This document shows, one piece after another, positions 28,359 through 38,193 of a stretch of 38,824 nucleotides of DNA (position 1 is its first letter; every line of letters begins with the position of its first letter). The DNA is from an uncultured Pelagibacteraceae bacterium (GTDB lineage: Bacteria; Pseudomonadota; Alphaproteobacteria; Pelagibacterales; Pelagibacteraceae): the NCBI GenBank assembly GCA_902618695.1, contig CACNCB010000011.1, positions 1-38,824 of the forward strand, given 5' to 3'. The notes under the pieces were generated by a model. The model worked only from the letters and a program-made list of their open reading frames with translations, had not been told where the DNA came from and made no database searches. The translations under genes and the position numbers were made by a program.

Positions 28359-28833
28359 TATTTTTATCAGTTTTAAAAACTTCAATCAATATAAGCATTA
28401 TTACCCCCAATGTAATAAAAATATCAGCTATATTAAAAATAAACCAATGCAAATCTCCGAAATATATATCTATAAAATCTGGAACAGCTTTATAATATAT
28501 TCTATCATACAAATTTCCTAAAGCTCCACTTAAAACCATCAGTAAGAAAAATCTATCTATTTTTTCTGTTTTGATTATTAAAATTACAATAAAAAAAATA
28601 ATAAAAATTATAATAAGTGTTATAAGATTATATGCAATGGTATCACTAAAAGAGAAAAGCCCAAATGCGATACCCTCATTCCAAATTAAAGTGATGTTTA
28701 GATGCTTTGAGGAAAATATCTCAGCACCAGGTAATTTCTTATCTAGATGAATTACATAAATTTTAGAAATTCTATCAAGTAAAAAGATTAGCAAAATAAA
28801 AGATGAGTTAATAAAAAAATTTTTTTTTATCAT
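28345..28833 (-). CDS. lspA: Lipoprotein signal peptidase (signal peptidase II)
   Basis: LspA cleaves the signal peptides of prolipoproteins in the inner membrane. From ATG 28833 the product is 162 residues with four hydrophobic helices and the aspartic protease pair in VPDFID (D119) and FNIADIF (D137), plus WNEGIAFGLF and GALGNLYDR. The frame is open to a TTG at 28851, but the ATG at 28831-28833 overlaps the ileS stop as ATGA and matches the normal N terminus. It overlaps the BamF-like gene downstream by 14 nt. Confidence 0.95.
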   Translation of the reverse strand: MIKKNFFINSSFILLIFLLDRISKIYVIHLDKKLPGAEIFSSKHLNITLIWNEGIAFGLFSFSDTIAYNLITLIIIFIIFFIVILIIKTEKIDRFFLLMVLSGALGNLYDRIYYKAVPDFIDIYFGDLHWFIFNIADIFITLGVIMLILIEVFKTDKNNEKI

Positions 28834-31562
28834 TCTAAATTCACAGCACAATTTGCTCTATCACAAGCTGTTTCTTTAATTTTCCAACAAATAGAACACT
28901 TAGATCCATTTGCCTTACTAGTGATTGCTGTTGTCTCAATATCATCTTTATAACTAACCTCAGCACTTGAAGTGATACAAAGTTCAGAAAAATCTGTATT
29001 TTCTGTAAGGCTTTTTAATTTTTGATTTATTTGTATTTTTAGATCAGCCTCTAGGCTCGATCCTATATCTTTACTAGCTCTTTTTTCTTCAATACTTATA
29101 TTACAAATGTTTCTGATTTTTATCAATTCATTCCATTTATCGTAAAGCTTTTCATTTTTAAATTTATCAGGAAATTCTAAAAATTTTTCAATATGAATAC
29201 TTTTTTGATCTTTAAATAATAATTGAAAAATTTCTTCAGTTGTAAAAGACAAGATGGGCGCAAACCATTTTAATAAAGAATTTAAAATTATATTAAGAAG
29301 AATAATTGTTGACTTTCTTTTTTTTGAGTCAATAGGATCACAGTAAAGGTTATCTTTTCTAATATCAAAGTAAAAAGCAGATAAATCAACAGTACAAAAA
29401 TTTAATAGTTCTTTATATAAATTATGAAAATCGTAATTGTTAAAATACTGTTTAAAATTATTGTTTAAAACATAAATTTTATGCAGCATTAACTGTTCTA
29501 ACTCAGGCAAACCATTTAGATCTAGTGCATCGAAATCTATTGTTTCGTAATTATCATTAATATTTCCAAGTAAGTACCTAAATGTATTTCTTATTTTTCT
29601 ATATGATTCAGCGTGTTGATCTAATATTGAATAATCTATTCTTAAATCTTCTGCATAATTAGATGATGCTACCCATATTCTTAAAATATCAGCACCATAT
29701 TTTTTTAAAATATCCTCAGGGGCTATTACATTTCCTAAAGATTTAGACATTTTTAAACCTTTACCATCCACAACAAATCCATGAGATAAAATTGATTCAA
29801 ATGGAGCTCTTCCTCTAGTTCCGCATGACTCTAATAATGATGAATGAAACCAACCCCTGTGTTGATCTGATCCCTCTAAATACATTGATGCTGGCCATTT
29901 TAAATCATCTCTTTGTTCTAAAACAAATGAATGAGTAGACCCACTATCAAACCAAACTTCAACTATATCACTAAGTTTTTCAAAATCGTCTGCTTTATAT
30001 TTGGTACCTAAAAATCTTTGAGGATCATCTGAAAACCAACAATCCGAACCTTCTTTTTCATAAATAGAAGCAATATTTTCAGTAACCTCGTCATCAACTA
30101 AAATTTCTTTTGTTTTTTTACTCACAAAAATTGGAAGGGGAACACCCCAAACTCTTTGTCTTGAAACACACCAATCAGGTCTTGTTTCTATCATTGATCT
30201 TAATCTTTCTTTACCTTTACTTGGGTAAAAAGTTGTTTCATCAATAGCCTTTAATGCTTTATCTCTAAGTTTATGACTTTCCATTGAAATAAACCACTGT
30301 GGAGTTGCTCTATGAACAAGTGGAGCCTTAGATCTCCATGAATGTGGATAAGAATGAATGAGCTCACTATTAAATAATAAGTTTTTTTGTTCTCTAAGTT
30401 TTTCAATTACAATAGGATTTGCTTTAAAAATGTGAATTCCTTCAAACAATTTAACATTGTTCGTATATTTTCCATCCCCATCTACTGTTTCTATTGCTTT
30501 AATACCATTATTCAAACAAAGATTAAAATCATCAGGTCCATGACTAGGTGCGCAGTGAACTATTCCAGTTCCTTGCTCAGTAGTTACAAATCTAGCCTCA
30601 AGCATTGGTATATCATGGTCATATCCAAGTTTTAAGAAAGGATGACTACAAATAGTATTTTTAAATTCTTTTCCTTTATAGGTACAAATTTTTTTATAAT
30701 TTTTTAGTCCACACTCTTTAACAACTGATTCCAACAGAGCATCCGCAATAACAATTTTTCTATTTTTAAAATCACCTTCGTCATTTATTTCTAATACTAC
30801 ATAATCAAGAGACTCGTTATATGCTAAAGCTTTATTGGCTGGAATTGTCCATGGAGTTGTTGTCCAAATAACTATTTCACTTCCAACTAAATCTTTCAAA
30901 TTAGATGATTTAACTATAAACGAAGTATAAATTGTATCTGATTTATGATCCTGATATTCTACCTCGGCATCTGCAAGTGCAGTTTTTTCAACTGTTGACC
31001 ATAACACAGGTTTAAAACCTCTATATAAACTTCCTTCTTTTAAAAATTTACCAAGTTCTCTTACAATCTGAGCTTCTGCATTAAAGCTCATTGTTGAGTA
31101 ATAATTTTCCCAATCCCCCACAACACCTAATCTTTTAAATTGACTTTTGTGAACTTCAATCCACTTCTCAGCAAATGTTCTGCATTCTTTTCTAAACTCA
31201 ACTATTGGAACTTCATTTTTATTTTTTTTATTTTTTTTATATTGTTCCTCAATTTTCCATTCAATTGGTAAGCCATGACAATCCCAGCCTGGAACATAAA
31301 TAGAGTCTTTTCCATCCATTTGATGAAATTTTACAATAATATCTTTAAGAATTTTATTCAGAGCTGTTCCCATGTGAATATTTCCGTTTGCATAAGGAGG
31401 ACCATCATGTAAAACGAATTTTTCTCTTCCTTTACTCTCATTTCTTAGTTCATCGTAAAGATTAATTTTTTTCCAATATTCAAGAATTTCTGGTTCTCTA
31501 GTAGGCAGGTTAGCTTTCATGGAAAAAGCTGTTTTTGGTAGATTTATTTGTGCTTTAGTCAT
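28830..31562 (-). CDS. ileS: Isoleucine-tRNA ligase
   Basis: IleS charges tRNA-Ile. The 910-residue class I synthetase has the HIGH-type motif PPYANGNIHMGTAL (here HMGT, as alphaproteobacterial IleRS often varies at the last position), the editing domain, and KMSKS (604-608). The C terminus keeps a CSIC...C...C zinc-type cluster (about 890-907). The ATG overlaps the ribF stop and the TGA overlaps the lspA start, each by 4 nt. The ileS-lspA order is widely conserved in bacteria. Confidence 0.98.
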   Translation of the reverse strand: MTKAQINLPKTAFSMKANLPTREPEILEYWKKINLYDELRNESKGREKFVLHDGPPYANGNIHMGTALNKILKDIIVKFHQMDGKDSIYVPGWDCHGLPIEWKIEEQYKKNKKNKNEVPIVEFRKECRTFAEKWIEVHKSQFKRLGVVGDWENYYSTMSFNAEAQIVRELGKFLKEGSLYRGFKPVLWSTVEKTALADAEVEYQDHKSDTIYTSFIVKSSNLKDLVGSEIVIWTTTPWTIPANKALAYNESLDYVVLEINDEGDFKNRKIVIADALLESVVKECGLKNYKKICTYKGKEFKNTICSHPFLKLGYDHDIPMLEARFVTTEQGTGIVHCAPSHGPDDFNLCLNNGIKAIETVDGDGKYTNNVKLFEGIHIFKANPIVIEKLREQKNLLFNSELIHSYPHSWRSKAPLVHRATPQWFISMESHKLRDKALKAIDETTFYPSKGKERLRSMIETRPDWCVSRQRVWGVPLPIFVSKKTKEILVDDEVTENIASIYEKEGSDCWFSDDPQRFLGTKYKADDFEKLSDIVEVWFDSGSTHSFVLEQRDDLKWPASMYLEGSDQHRGWFHSSLLESCGTRGRAPFESILSHGFVVDGKGLKMSKSLGNVIAPEDILKKYGADILRIWVASSNYAEDLRIDYSILDQHAESYRKIRNTFRYLLGNINDNYETIDFDALDLNGLPELEQLMLHKIYVLNNNFKQYFNNYDFHNLYKELLNFCTVDLSAFYFDIRKDNLYCDPIDSKKRKSTIILLNIILNSLLKWFAPILSFTTEEIFQLLFKDQKSIHIEKFLEFPDKFKNEKLYDKWNELIKIRNICNISIEEKRASKDIGSSLEADLKIQINQKLKSLTENTDFSELCITSSAEVSYKDDIETTAITSKANGSKCSICWKIKETACDRANCAVNLE

Positions 31563-32482
31563 TTAGTCTTTTTTGCAATATTTAAATCTTTTTTAATTTG
31601 AGCTCTTAATTGATTAACATTATAAAATTTTTTTTCTTTTCTTATAAACTTTAAAAACTCTACTGATAAAAGTTTATTATAAAGATTTCCAGAAAAATTA
31701 AATAAATGAACTTCTAATAATAATTTTTTTTCATTAAATGTTGGTCTGTATCCAAGATTAGCAATTCCTTTGAGATATTTGTTGCTATTTTTTCTCAAAA
31801 CTTTGACGGCATAAACTCCTGGTTTTGCCAAAACATAATCACCAATGTCTATGTTGCAGGTTGGAAAACCAATTTTTTTTCCTATTTGTCTCCCCTTTTT
31901 AACCACTCCTTGTATCGCCCAGTTTCTTTTTAAAAGATTATTAGCTTTGTCCAATAGACCTTTTTCTAAAAAATTTCTTATTAGAGATGATGATACTATT
32001 TTTTTACTTTTAATTAATGGTTCAGGTTTAACAACTTTATAATTAAACAATTCTTCATATTTTTTTAATAACTTAACATTTCCTTCTCTTTTATTTCCAA
32101 ATCTAAAATTATTGCTTACAAAAATAAATTTAGAACCTATTTTTTTACTTAAAATTTGAGAAATAAAGTTTAACGCTTTAATTTTTGAAAATTTTTTATC
32201 AAATTTTTTTGTAATTACAAAGTCTACTTTTAAATTACTGAGTAACTTAATTTTTTGATTTATATTCGAAAGTCGAAAATTTTTTAATTTTTTATTAAAA
32301 AACATTTTTGGCATTGGATCGAAATTTATTACACCAATTTTTAAATTATATTTTTTCTTGTATGACTGTGCTAGTTGAAATAATTTTTGATGCCCCAAAT
32401 GTAAACCATCAAAATTACCGATTAAAATAATTGATCCTCTGTGTAATTTTTTAATATTAAAATTTGTATAATGTTTTACCAT
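31559..32482 (-). CDS. ribF: Bifunctional riboflavin kinase / FAD synthetase
   Basis: RibF converts riboflavin to FMN and then FAD. The 307-residue protein has the N-terminal adenylyltransferase motif IGNFDGLHLGHQKLF (H28, H31) with SSSLIR (164-169). The C-terminal flavokinase domain has GKKIGFPTCNID (201-212). Both domains are complete. It lies in the overlapping minus-strand operon between a HAD hydrolase (7-nt overlap) and ileS (4-nt overlap). The ribF-ileS-lspA order is common in bacteria. Confidence 0.96.
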   Translation of the reverse strand: MVKHYTNFNIKKLHRGSIILIGNFDGLHLGHQKLFQLAQSYKKKYNLKIGVINFDPMPKMFFNKKLKNFRLSNINQKIKLLSNLKVDFVITKKFDKKFSKIKALNFISQILSKKIGSKFIFVSNNFRFGNKREGNVKLLKKYEELFNYKVVKPEPLIKSKKIVSSSLIRNFLEKGLLDKANNLLKRNWAIQGVVKKGRQIGKKIGFPTCNIDIGDYVLAKPGVYAVKVLRKNSNKYLKGIANLGYRPTFNEKKLLLEVHLFNFSGNLYNKLLSVEFLKFIRKEKKFYNVNQLRAQIKKDLNIAKKTK

Positions 32483-33294
32483 TTTAAATCTGATTGAATA
32501 AAATTAACTATCGCTTCATACTCTTTTGAAACATCTTGGATACCTTTATTTTTTATTTCATTTCTATGTATTCCGTTACTAATCAACAAAGAATCATAAT
32601 TCAAAAGATTTGCACCCTTGATATCAGTATTTAAATTATCGCCTATTGCTAATATTTTTTTATTTTTATTATCAATTGACTGATTGTAAACCTCTGGATG
32701 TGGTTTTCCAAAATATACTACTTCTCCACCCATTTTTTCAAAAACCATTGCAACAGAACCCGCACACAACTCTCTAACGTCCCCACGATCAACAATTAAA
32801 TCTGGATTTGTACAAATCATTTTTTTGGCAATATGTTTTTCAAATAAATCTTTGTAAAATTTTAAATCCTTATCGTGATCATCAAATAAACCTGTACATA
32901 ATAAATATTCACTATCACTAATATTTTCACACTTATCTTTCTCAAATAAATAAAATAAATCAAAGTCTCTAGGTGGGCCTATGTGATAAAACTTTTTTGA
33001 TAAAAAAGATTTTTTTAAGTAATTTAATGCTGCCTCTCCTGAGGTGAATACATGTTCTCTAAGCACTTTATCCATGCCCATCTTTTCTAAAAAATTTTGA
33101 ACAGTTTTATTTGGTCTTGGAGCGTTTGTTAAAAGTACTAACATTTTCTTTTTTTTTAAAAGTTCATTTAATACAGTTATTGCTTTTTCATGAAGATTAA
33201 CCCCATTATGAACAACACCCCATAAGTCTATATAAAAAAGATCATAATTATCAGCAATTGATTGTAAGCCATATAAATCTAAATTTTTGGTCAT
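32476..33294 (-). CDS. HAD hydrolase, TIGR01459 / NagD-like class IIA
   Basis: This 272-residue HAD phosphatase has the nucleophile motif FYIDLWGVVHNG (D23; the second acid is replaced, as in this subfamily), LLTNAPRP (54-61), FGKPHPEVY (motif III) and AIGDNLNTDIKGA (motif IV). It matches the alphaproteobacterial TIGR01459 branch. The substrate is unknown, probably a small phosphorylated metabolite. It opens the six-gene minus-strand operon and is divergent from groES across 132 nt. Confidence 0.9.
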   Translation of the reverse strand: MTKNLDLYGLQSIADNYDLFYIDLWGVVHNGVNLHEKAITVLNELLKKKKMLVLLTNAPRPNKTVQNFLEKMGMDKVLREHVFTSGEAALNYLKKSFLSKKFYHIGPPRDFDLFYLFEKDKCENISDSEYLLCTGLFDDHDKDLKFYKDLFEKHIAKKMICTNPDLIVDRGDVRELCAGSVAMVFEKMGGEVVYFGKPHPEVYNQSIDNKNKKILAIGDNLNTDIKGANLLNYDSLLISNGIHRNEIKNKGIQDVSKEYEAIVNFIQSDLKW

Positions 33295-33361
33295 ATTTTA
33301 AGGTATAAACCATAAAATCCCGAATTTACTAGCAATATTAATATTCCAAAGATTATCTGAT

Positions 33362-33390
33362 CTTGAAATAGCCGCTGAAATATCTATATG
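33362..33390 (+). promoter_or_regulatory. Candidate heat-shock (RpoH) promoter of groESL
   Basis: CTTGAAA at 33362-33368 matches the sigma-32 -35 element exactly. After 15 nt, CTATAT at 33384-33389 resembles the right half of the CCCCATAT -10 element. Transcription would start about 30 nt before the groES ATG, which has AAGGAG at 33416-33421. I saw no CIRCE repeat (the HrcA operator) in the 132-nt gap, so RpoH-type control is the likelier mode. This is inferred from sequence only. Confidence 0.5.
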
Positions 33391-33426
33391 AAGCTCTTAT
33401 TTATAACGATTTATTAAGGAGAATTT

Positions 33427-33717
33427 ATGAAGTTTAAACCGTTACATGACAGAGTTTTAATCGAAGTATTAGATAGTAGTGAAAAAACTGCTGGAGGAAT
33501 AATAATCCCTGACACAGCTCAAGAAAAACCTCAAGAAGGTAAAGTAGTTGCCGTAGGCGGTGGTGCAAAAACTGAAGATGGAAAAATAATTCCAATGGAT
33601 GTTAAAGTTGGTGATAAAGTTTTATTTGGCAAATGGTCAGGAACTGAAGTCAAAATTAATGGTAAAGAATACAGCATAATGAAAGAATCTGACATTATGG
33701 GTATTTCAGGTAAGTAA
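33427..33717 (+). CDS. groES: Co-chaperonin GroES
   Basis: GroES is the 10-kDa lid of the GroEL folding chamber. The 96-residue protein starts [14 protein letters not shown], has the mobile loop [13 protein letters not shown] and the roof-hairpin region, and ends [15 protein letters not shown] lies 5 nt before the ATG. It is cotranscribed with groEL, which starts 22 nt later. Confidence 0.98.
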   Translation: MKFKPLHDRVLIEVLDSSEKTAGGIIIPDTAQEKPQEGKVVAVGGGAKTEDGKIIPMDVKVGDKVLFGKWSGTEVKINGKEYSIMKESDIMGISGK

Positions 33718-33727
33718 TTTAATTTAA

Positions 33728-35401
<1,674 letters not shown>

Positions 35402-35425
35402 ACCCTCATTTTCTTAAAAAATTCT

Positions 35426-35454
35426 AAAGGCCATCTCAAGATGGCCTTTTTTTT
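35426..35454 (+). terminator. Intrinsic terminator of groESL
   Basis: A perfect 10-bp stem, AAAGGCCATC (35426-35435) with GATGGCCTTT (35440-35449), closes a TCAA loop and runs into eight T residues (35447-35454). It is a textbook Rho-independent terminator and the only one I could find by eye in the window, matching the need to insulate a highly expressed heat-shock operon. Confidence 0.93.
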
Positions 35455-35469
35455 ATGTAACGTTTAATC

Positions 35470-35674
35470 ATGTCAAAAAGATATAGTGGGAAATCATTTA
35501 AAGACTCTAGTGTTAAAAAAAAACCTAAATTGAGCTTTAAAGAAAAAAGAAAACTTAAAAAAGATAAGCAAAAAAAGACGAATTGATCCTGAATTTAGTA
35601 AATTATTTAAGCCAGTTATGAGTTTTTTTAGTTTTAATATCCTTTTAAATATGTATAAGAGCCAGAATTTATGA
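35470..35674 (+). CDS. Small lysine-rich protein before typA, probable A7 frameshift
   Basis: From ATG 35470 the frame gives 38 residues (MSKRYSGKSFKDSS... to a TGA at 35584-35586). If one A is dropped from the A7 run at 35570-35576, translation continues as RRIDPEFSKLFKPVMSFFSF and on to TGA at 35672-35674. That stop overlaps the typA ATG as ATGA, the coupling seen throughout this window. The repaired protein has about 67 residues, with a very basic N-terminal half and a more hydrophobic C-terminal part. I do not recognise the family. No clear Shine-Dalgarno site is seen. The case rests on the ATGA overlap and the protein-like downstream frame. Confidence 0.5.
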
Positions 35675-37497
35675 GCAATAATATCAGAAACATCACAATC
35701 ATAGCCCATGTTGATCATGGCAAAACTACTCTAATTGATAATTTAATGAAACAAAGTGGCTCATTTAGAGATAATGAAGTTGTTGATGAAAGATTAATGG
35801 ACTCAGGTGAGCTTGAAAAAGAAAGAGGAATTACAATATTAGCTAAACCTGCTTCAATTAATTGGAATAACTCAAGAATAAATATAATTGATACTCCAGG
35901 CCACAGAGATTTTGCAGCTGAAGTTGAAAGAGTTTTAAGTATGGCAGATGGAGCGTTGTTGTTAATTGATTCTGCTGAAGGTGTTATGCCTCAAACAAAA
36001 TTTGTATTATCAAAAGCACTTAAACAAGGATTAAAACCTATTGTTGTTATTAATAAATTAGATAAAGCTGATCAAAGAGCTAATGAGGTTTTAGATGAAA
36101 CATTTGATTTATTTGTAAGTTTAGATGCTAATGAAGAACAGTTAGATTTTCCGGTTATTTATGCAAGTGGAAGATCCGGATGGGCAGATTATGAAGTTGA
36201 TGGTCCTAAAGAAAATTTAAATCCTTTGTTAGATTTAATTATTGATCATGTAAAACCTGCTGAGCTTGATAAAACTAAACCTTTCGCAATGTTGTCAACG
36301 CTACTTTATGCAGACAATTTTTTAGGAAGGAGTTTGGTTGGAAGAATTACACAGGGGACTGCAAAATCTAATCAATCAATTAAAGCAATCAATTTAAATG
36401 GAGAAAAAGTTGATGAGGGAAAGTTAACAAAAATTTTTAGATATGAAGGAACAAAAAAAGTTCCAATAGATGTTGGCGAGGCTGGAGATATTGTAGTTGT
36501 TGCTGGGTTAGAAAAAGCAAACGTAGCTGATACAATATGTGACCTAGAGGTAAATGAACCAATCCCTGCTACACCGATAGATCCTCCTACGATGTCAATT
36601 ACAATTACTGTAAATACTTCACCTTTAGCAGGAACCGAAGGTAAAAAATTAACCAGTACCCAAATACGAGATAGATTAGTTCAAGAGGCACAAAATAATG
36701 TTGGTATTACATTTTCAGAAAACGAGGGAAAAGACTCTTTTGTTGTTAGTGGTAGAGGTGAGCTAATGTTAGAAATTCTTTTAACTCAAATGAGAAGAGA
36801 AGGTTTTGAAATGACGGTTAGCCCTCCAAAAGTTTTATACAAATCTGATGAAAGTGGAAATAAACTTGAGCCGATTGAAGAAATTACTATGGACCTCGAT
36901 GAAGAACATTCATCTAAAGTAATTGATTCAATGAACAGAAGAAAAGGGAAACTAATAGAATTAAAAGATACAGGAATTAACAAAAAAAGATTAATTTTTC
37001 ACGCACCTACAAGAGGCCTAATGGGATACACAAGTAGGTTTCTTACAATTACAAAAGGAAATGGAGTGATCAACAGAATATTCCATAGCTATGGTCCTTT
37101 TGAAGGAGAGATGGAAGGTAGAAGAAATGGAGCGTTAATCTCAATGGAGCAAGGAAAAGCTGTTGCTTTCGCAATCTTCAACTTACAGGCTAGAGGAGAA
37201 ATGTTTGTAACTCATAATGATGCTGTTTATCCCGGAATGATAGTTGGTCTTTCACCTAAACCAGGTGACATGATAATCAATGTTATGAAAGGTAAAAAGT
37301 TAACAAACATGAGAACTCAAGGTACTGATGAAAATGTAGTGCTCACACCCGTCAGAACAATGTCTATTGCTGAACAATTAAGTATGCTAAATTCTGATGA
37401 AGCTTTAGAGATAACCCCAGACTCTTGTAGATTGAGAAAAACAATTCTTGATCCGCACGAAAGAAAAAAAAGCGAAAAATCTACGGCTGCAGCCTAA
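35671..37497 (+). CDS. typA: Ribosome-associated GTPase TypA/BipA
   Basis: TypA (BipA) is an EF-G-like translational GTPase involved in ribosome assembly and stress or cold adaptation. The 608-residue protein shows G1 AHVDHGKTT (12-20), the G2 region RGIT (52-55), G3 DTPGHRD (74-80) and G4 NKLDKAD, then EF-G-like domains and the BipA-specific C-terminal domain (GLMGYTSRFLTITKGNG, AVYPGMIVGLSP). It is full length. The 3' end overlaps the convergent YczE-like gene by 4 nt. Confidence 0.97.
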   Translation: MSNNIRNITIIAHVDHGKTTLIDNLMKQSGSFRDNEVVDERLMDSGELEKERGITILAKPASINWNNSRINIIDTPGHRDFAAEVERVLSMADGALLLIDSAEGVMPQTKFVLSKALKQGLKPIVVINKLDKADQRANEVLDETFDLFVSLDANEEQLDFPVIYASGRSGWADYEVDGPKENLNPLLDLIIDHVKPAELDKTKPFAMLSTLLYADNFLGRSLVGRITQGTAKSNQSIKAINLNGEKVDEGKLTKIFRYEGTKKVPIDVGEAGDIVVVAGLEKANVADTICDLEVNEPIPATPIDPPTMSITITVNTSPLAGTEGKKLTSTQIRDRLVQEAQNNVGITFSENEGKDSFVVSGRGELMLEILLTQMRREGFEMTVSPPKVLYKSDESGNKLEPIEEITMDLDEEHSSKVIDSMNRRKGKLIELKDTGINKKRLIFHAPTRGLMGYTSRFLTITKGNGVINRIFHSYGPFEGEMEGRRNGALISMEQGKAVAFAIFNLQARGEMFVTHNDAVYPGMIVGLSPKPGDMIINVMKGKKLTNMRTQGTDENVVLTPVRTMSIAEQLSMLNSDEALEITPDSCRLRKTILDPHERKKSEKSTAAA

Positions 37498-38141
37498 TCA
37501 AAAGTTATATCAACTAAATAAAGTCCTAAAGCAACGCAAGGGCCTATGCCAAATGCAAACAATAATGTTCCAATCCCTACTGTTCCTCCTAAATACCATC
37601 CAATACTAACAACTGAAATTTCTAATGTTGCTCTTACAACAGCTATTGGAAAATTAGTTAATTTTTGTAATCCTATCATTAGTCCATCTCTAGGACCGGC
37701 TCCTAAATTTGATACTAAGTAAATACCCCCACCTATACCAACCATCATAACAGAAATTACAGCTAATAATAATTGATTAATATAATTTGATGGTGTTGGA
37801 ACATACTTGATACAAAGATCAATCATAATTGCAATTATGAGAGCATTAAATATTGTACCCATCCCTGGTTTTTGACCAAGAGGTATCCATAAAATTAAAA
37901 CAGCAATACTTATTAATAATGTGATAGTTCCAATACTTAAATTTACATTTAAAGAAATACCTTGGGCTAAAACACTCCAAGGAGATGCTCCTGTGAACGA
38001 AACAATCAACAATCCCTCACCTAATCCAAATAAAGACAAACCAAAACATAAGAAAAAAAATGTAGAAAGCTTTGGTTTAAAATTAAATGGTTTTTCTGAG
38101 CTCCATTTTACTTTTGGAATTTTTTTTATTTTTAAAAACAT
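37494..38141 (-). CDS. YczE/YitT-like integral membrane protein
   Basis: This 215-residue protein has five or six hydrophobic helices. It carries the YczE-type blocks GEGLLIVSFTGASPWSVLAQ in the first third, LGQKPGMGTIFNALIIAIMIDL in the middle and LGAGPRDGLMIGL later, a repeated small-residue pattern suggesting internal duplication. The family is a membrane protein group without an agreed function. It is convergent with typA and divergent from the next gene across 52 nt. Confidence 0.82.
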   Translation of the reverse strand: MFLKIKKIPKVKWSSEKPFNFKPKLSTFFFLCFGLSLFGLGEGLLIVSFTGASPWSVLAQGISLNVNLSIGTITLLISIAVLILWIPLGQKPGMGTIFNALIIAIMIDLCIKYVPTPSNYINQLLLAVISVMMVGIGGGIYLVSNLGAGPRDGLMIGLQKLTNFPIAVVRATLEISVVSIGWYLGGTVGIGTLLFAFGIGPCVALGLYLVDITFD

Positions 38142-38193
38142 AATTATAATAAGCTATATCTATTAATGAAAAATTCTAATATTGTAACCATCA

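Noticed and set aside
35494..35718. 74-codon minus-strand frame crossing the typA start
   Set aside because: It is Phe/Lys/Leu-rich noise from A-rich DNA and overlaps the conserved P-loop region of typA.
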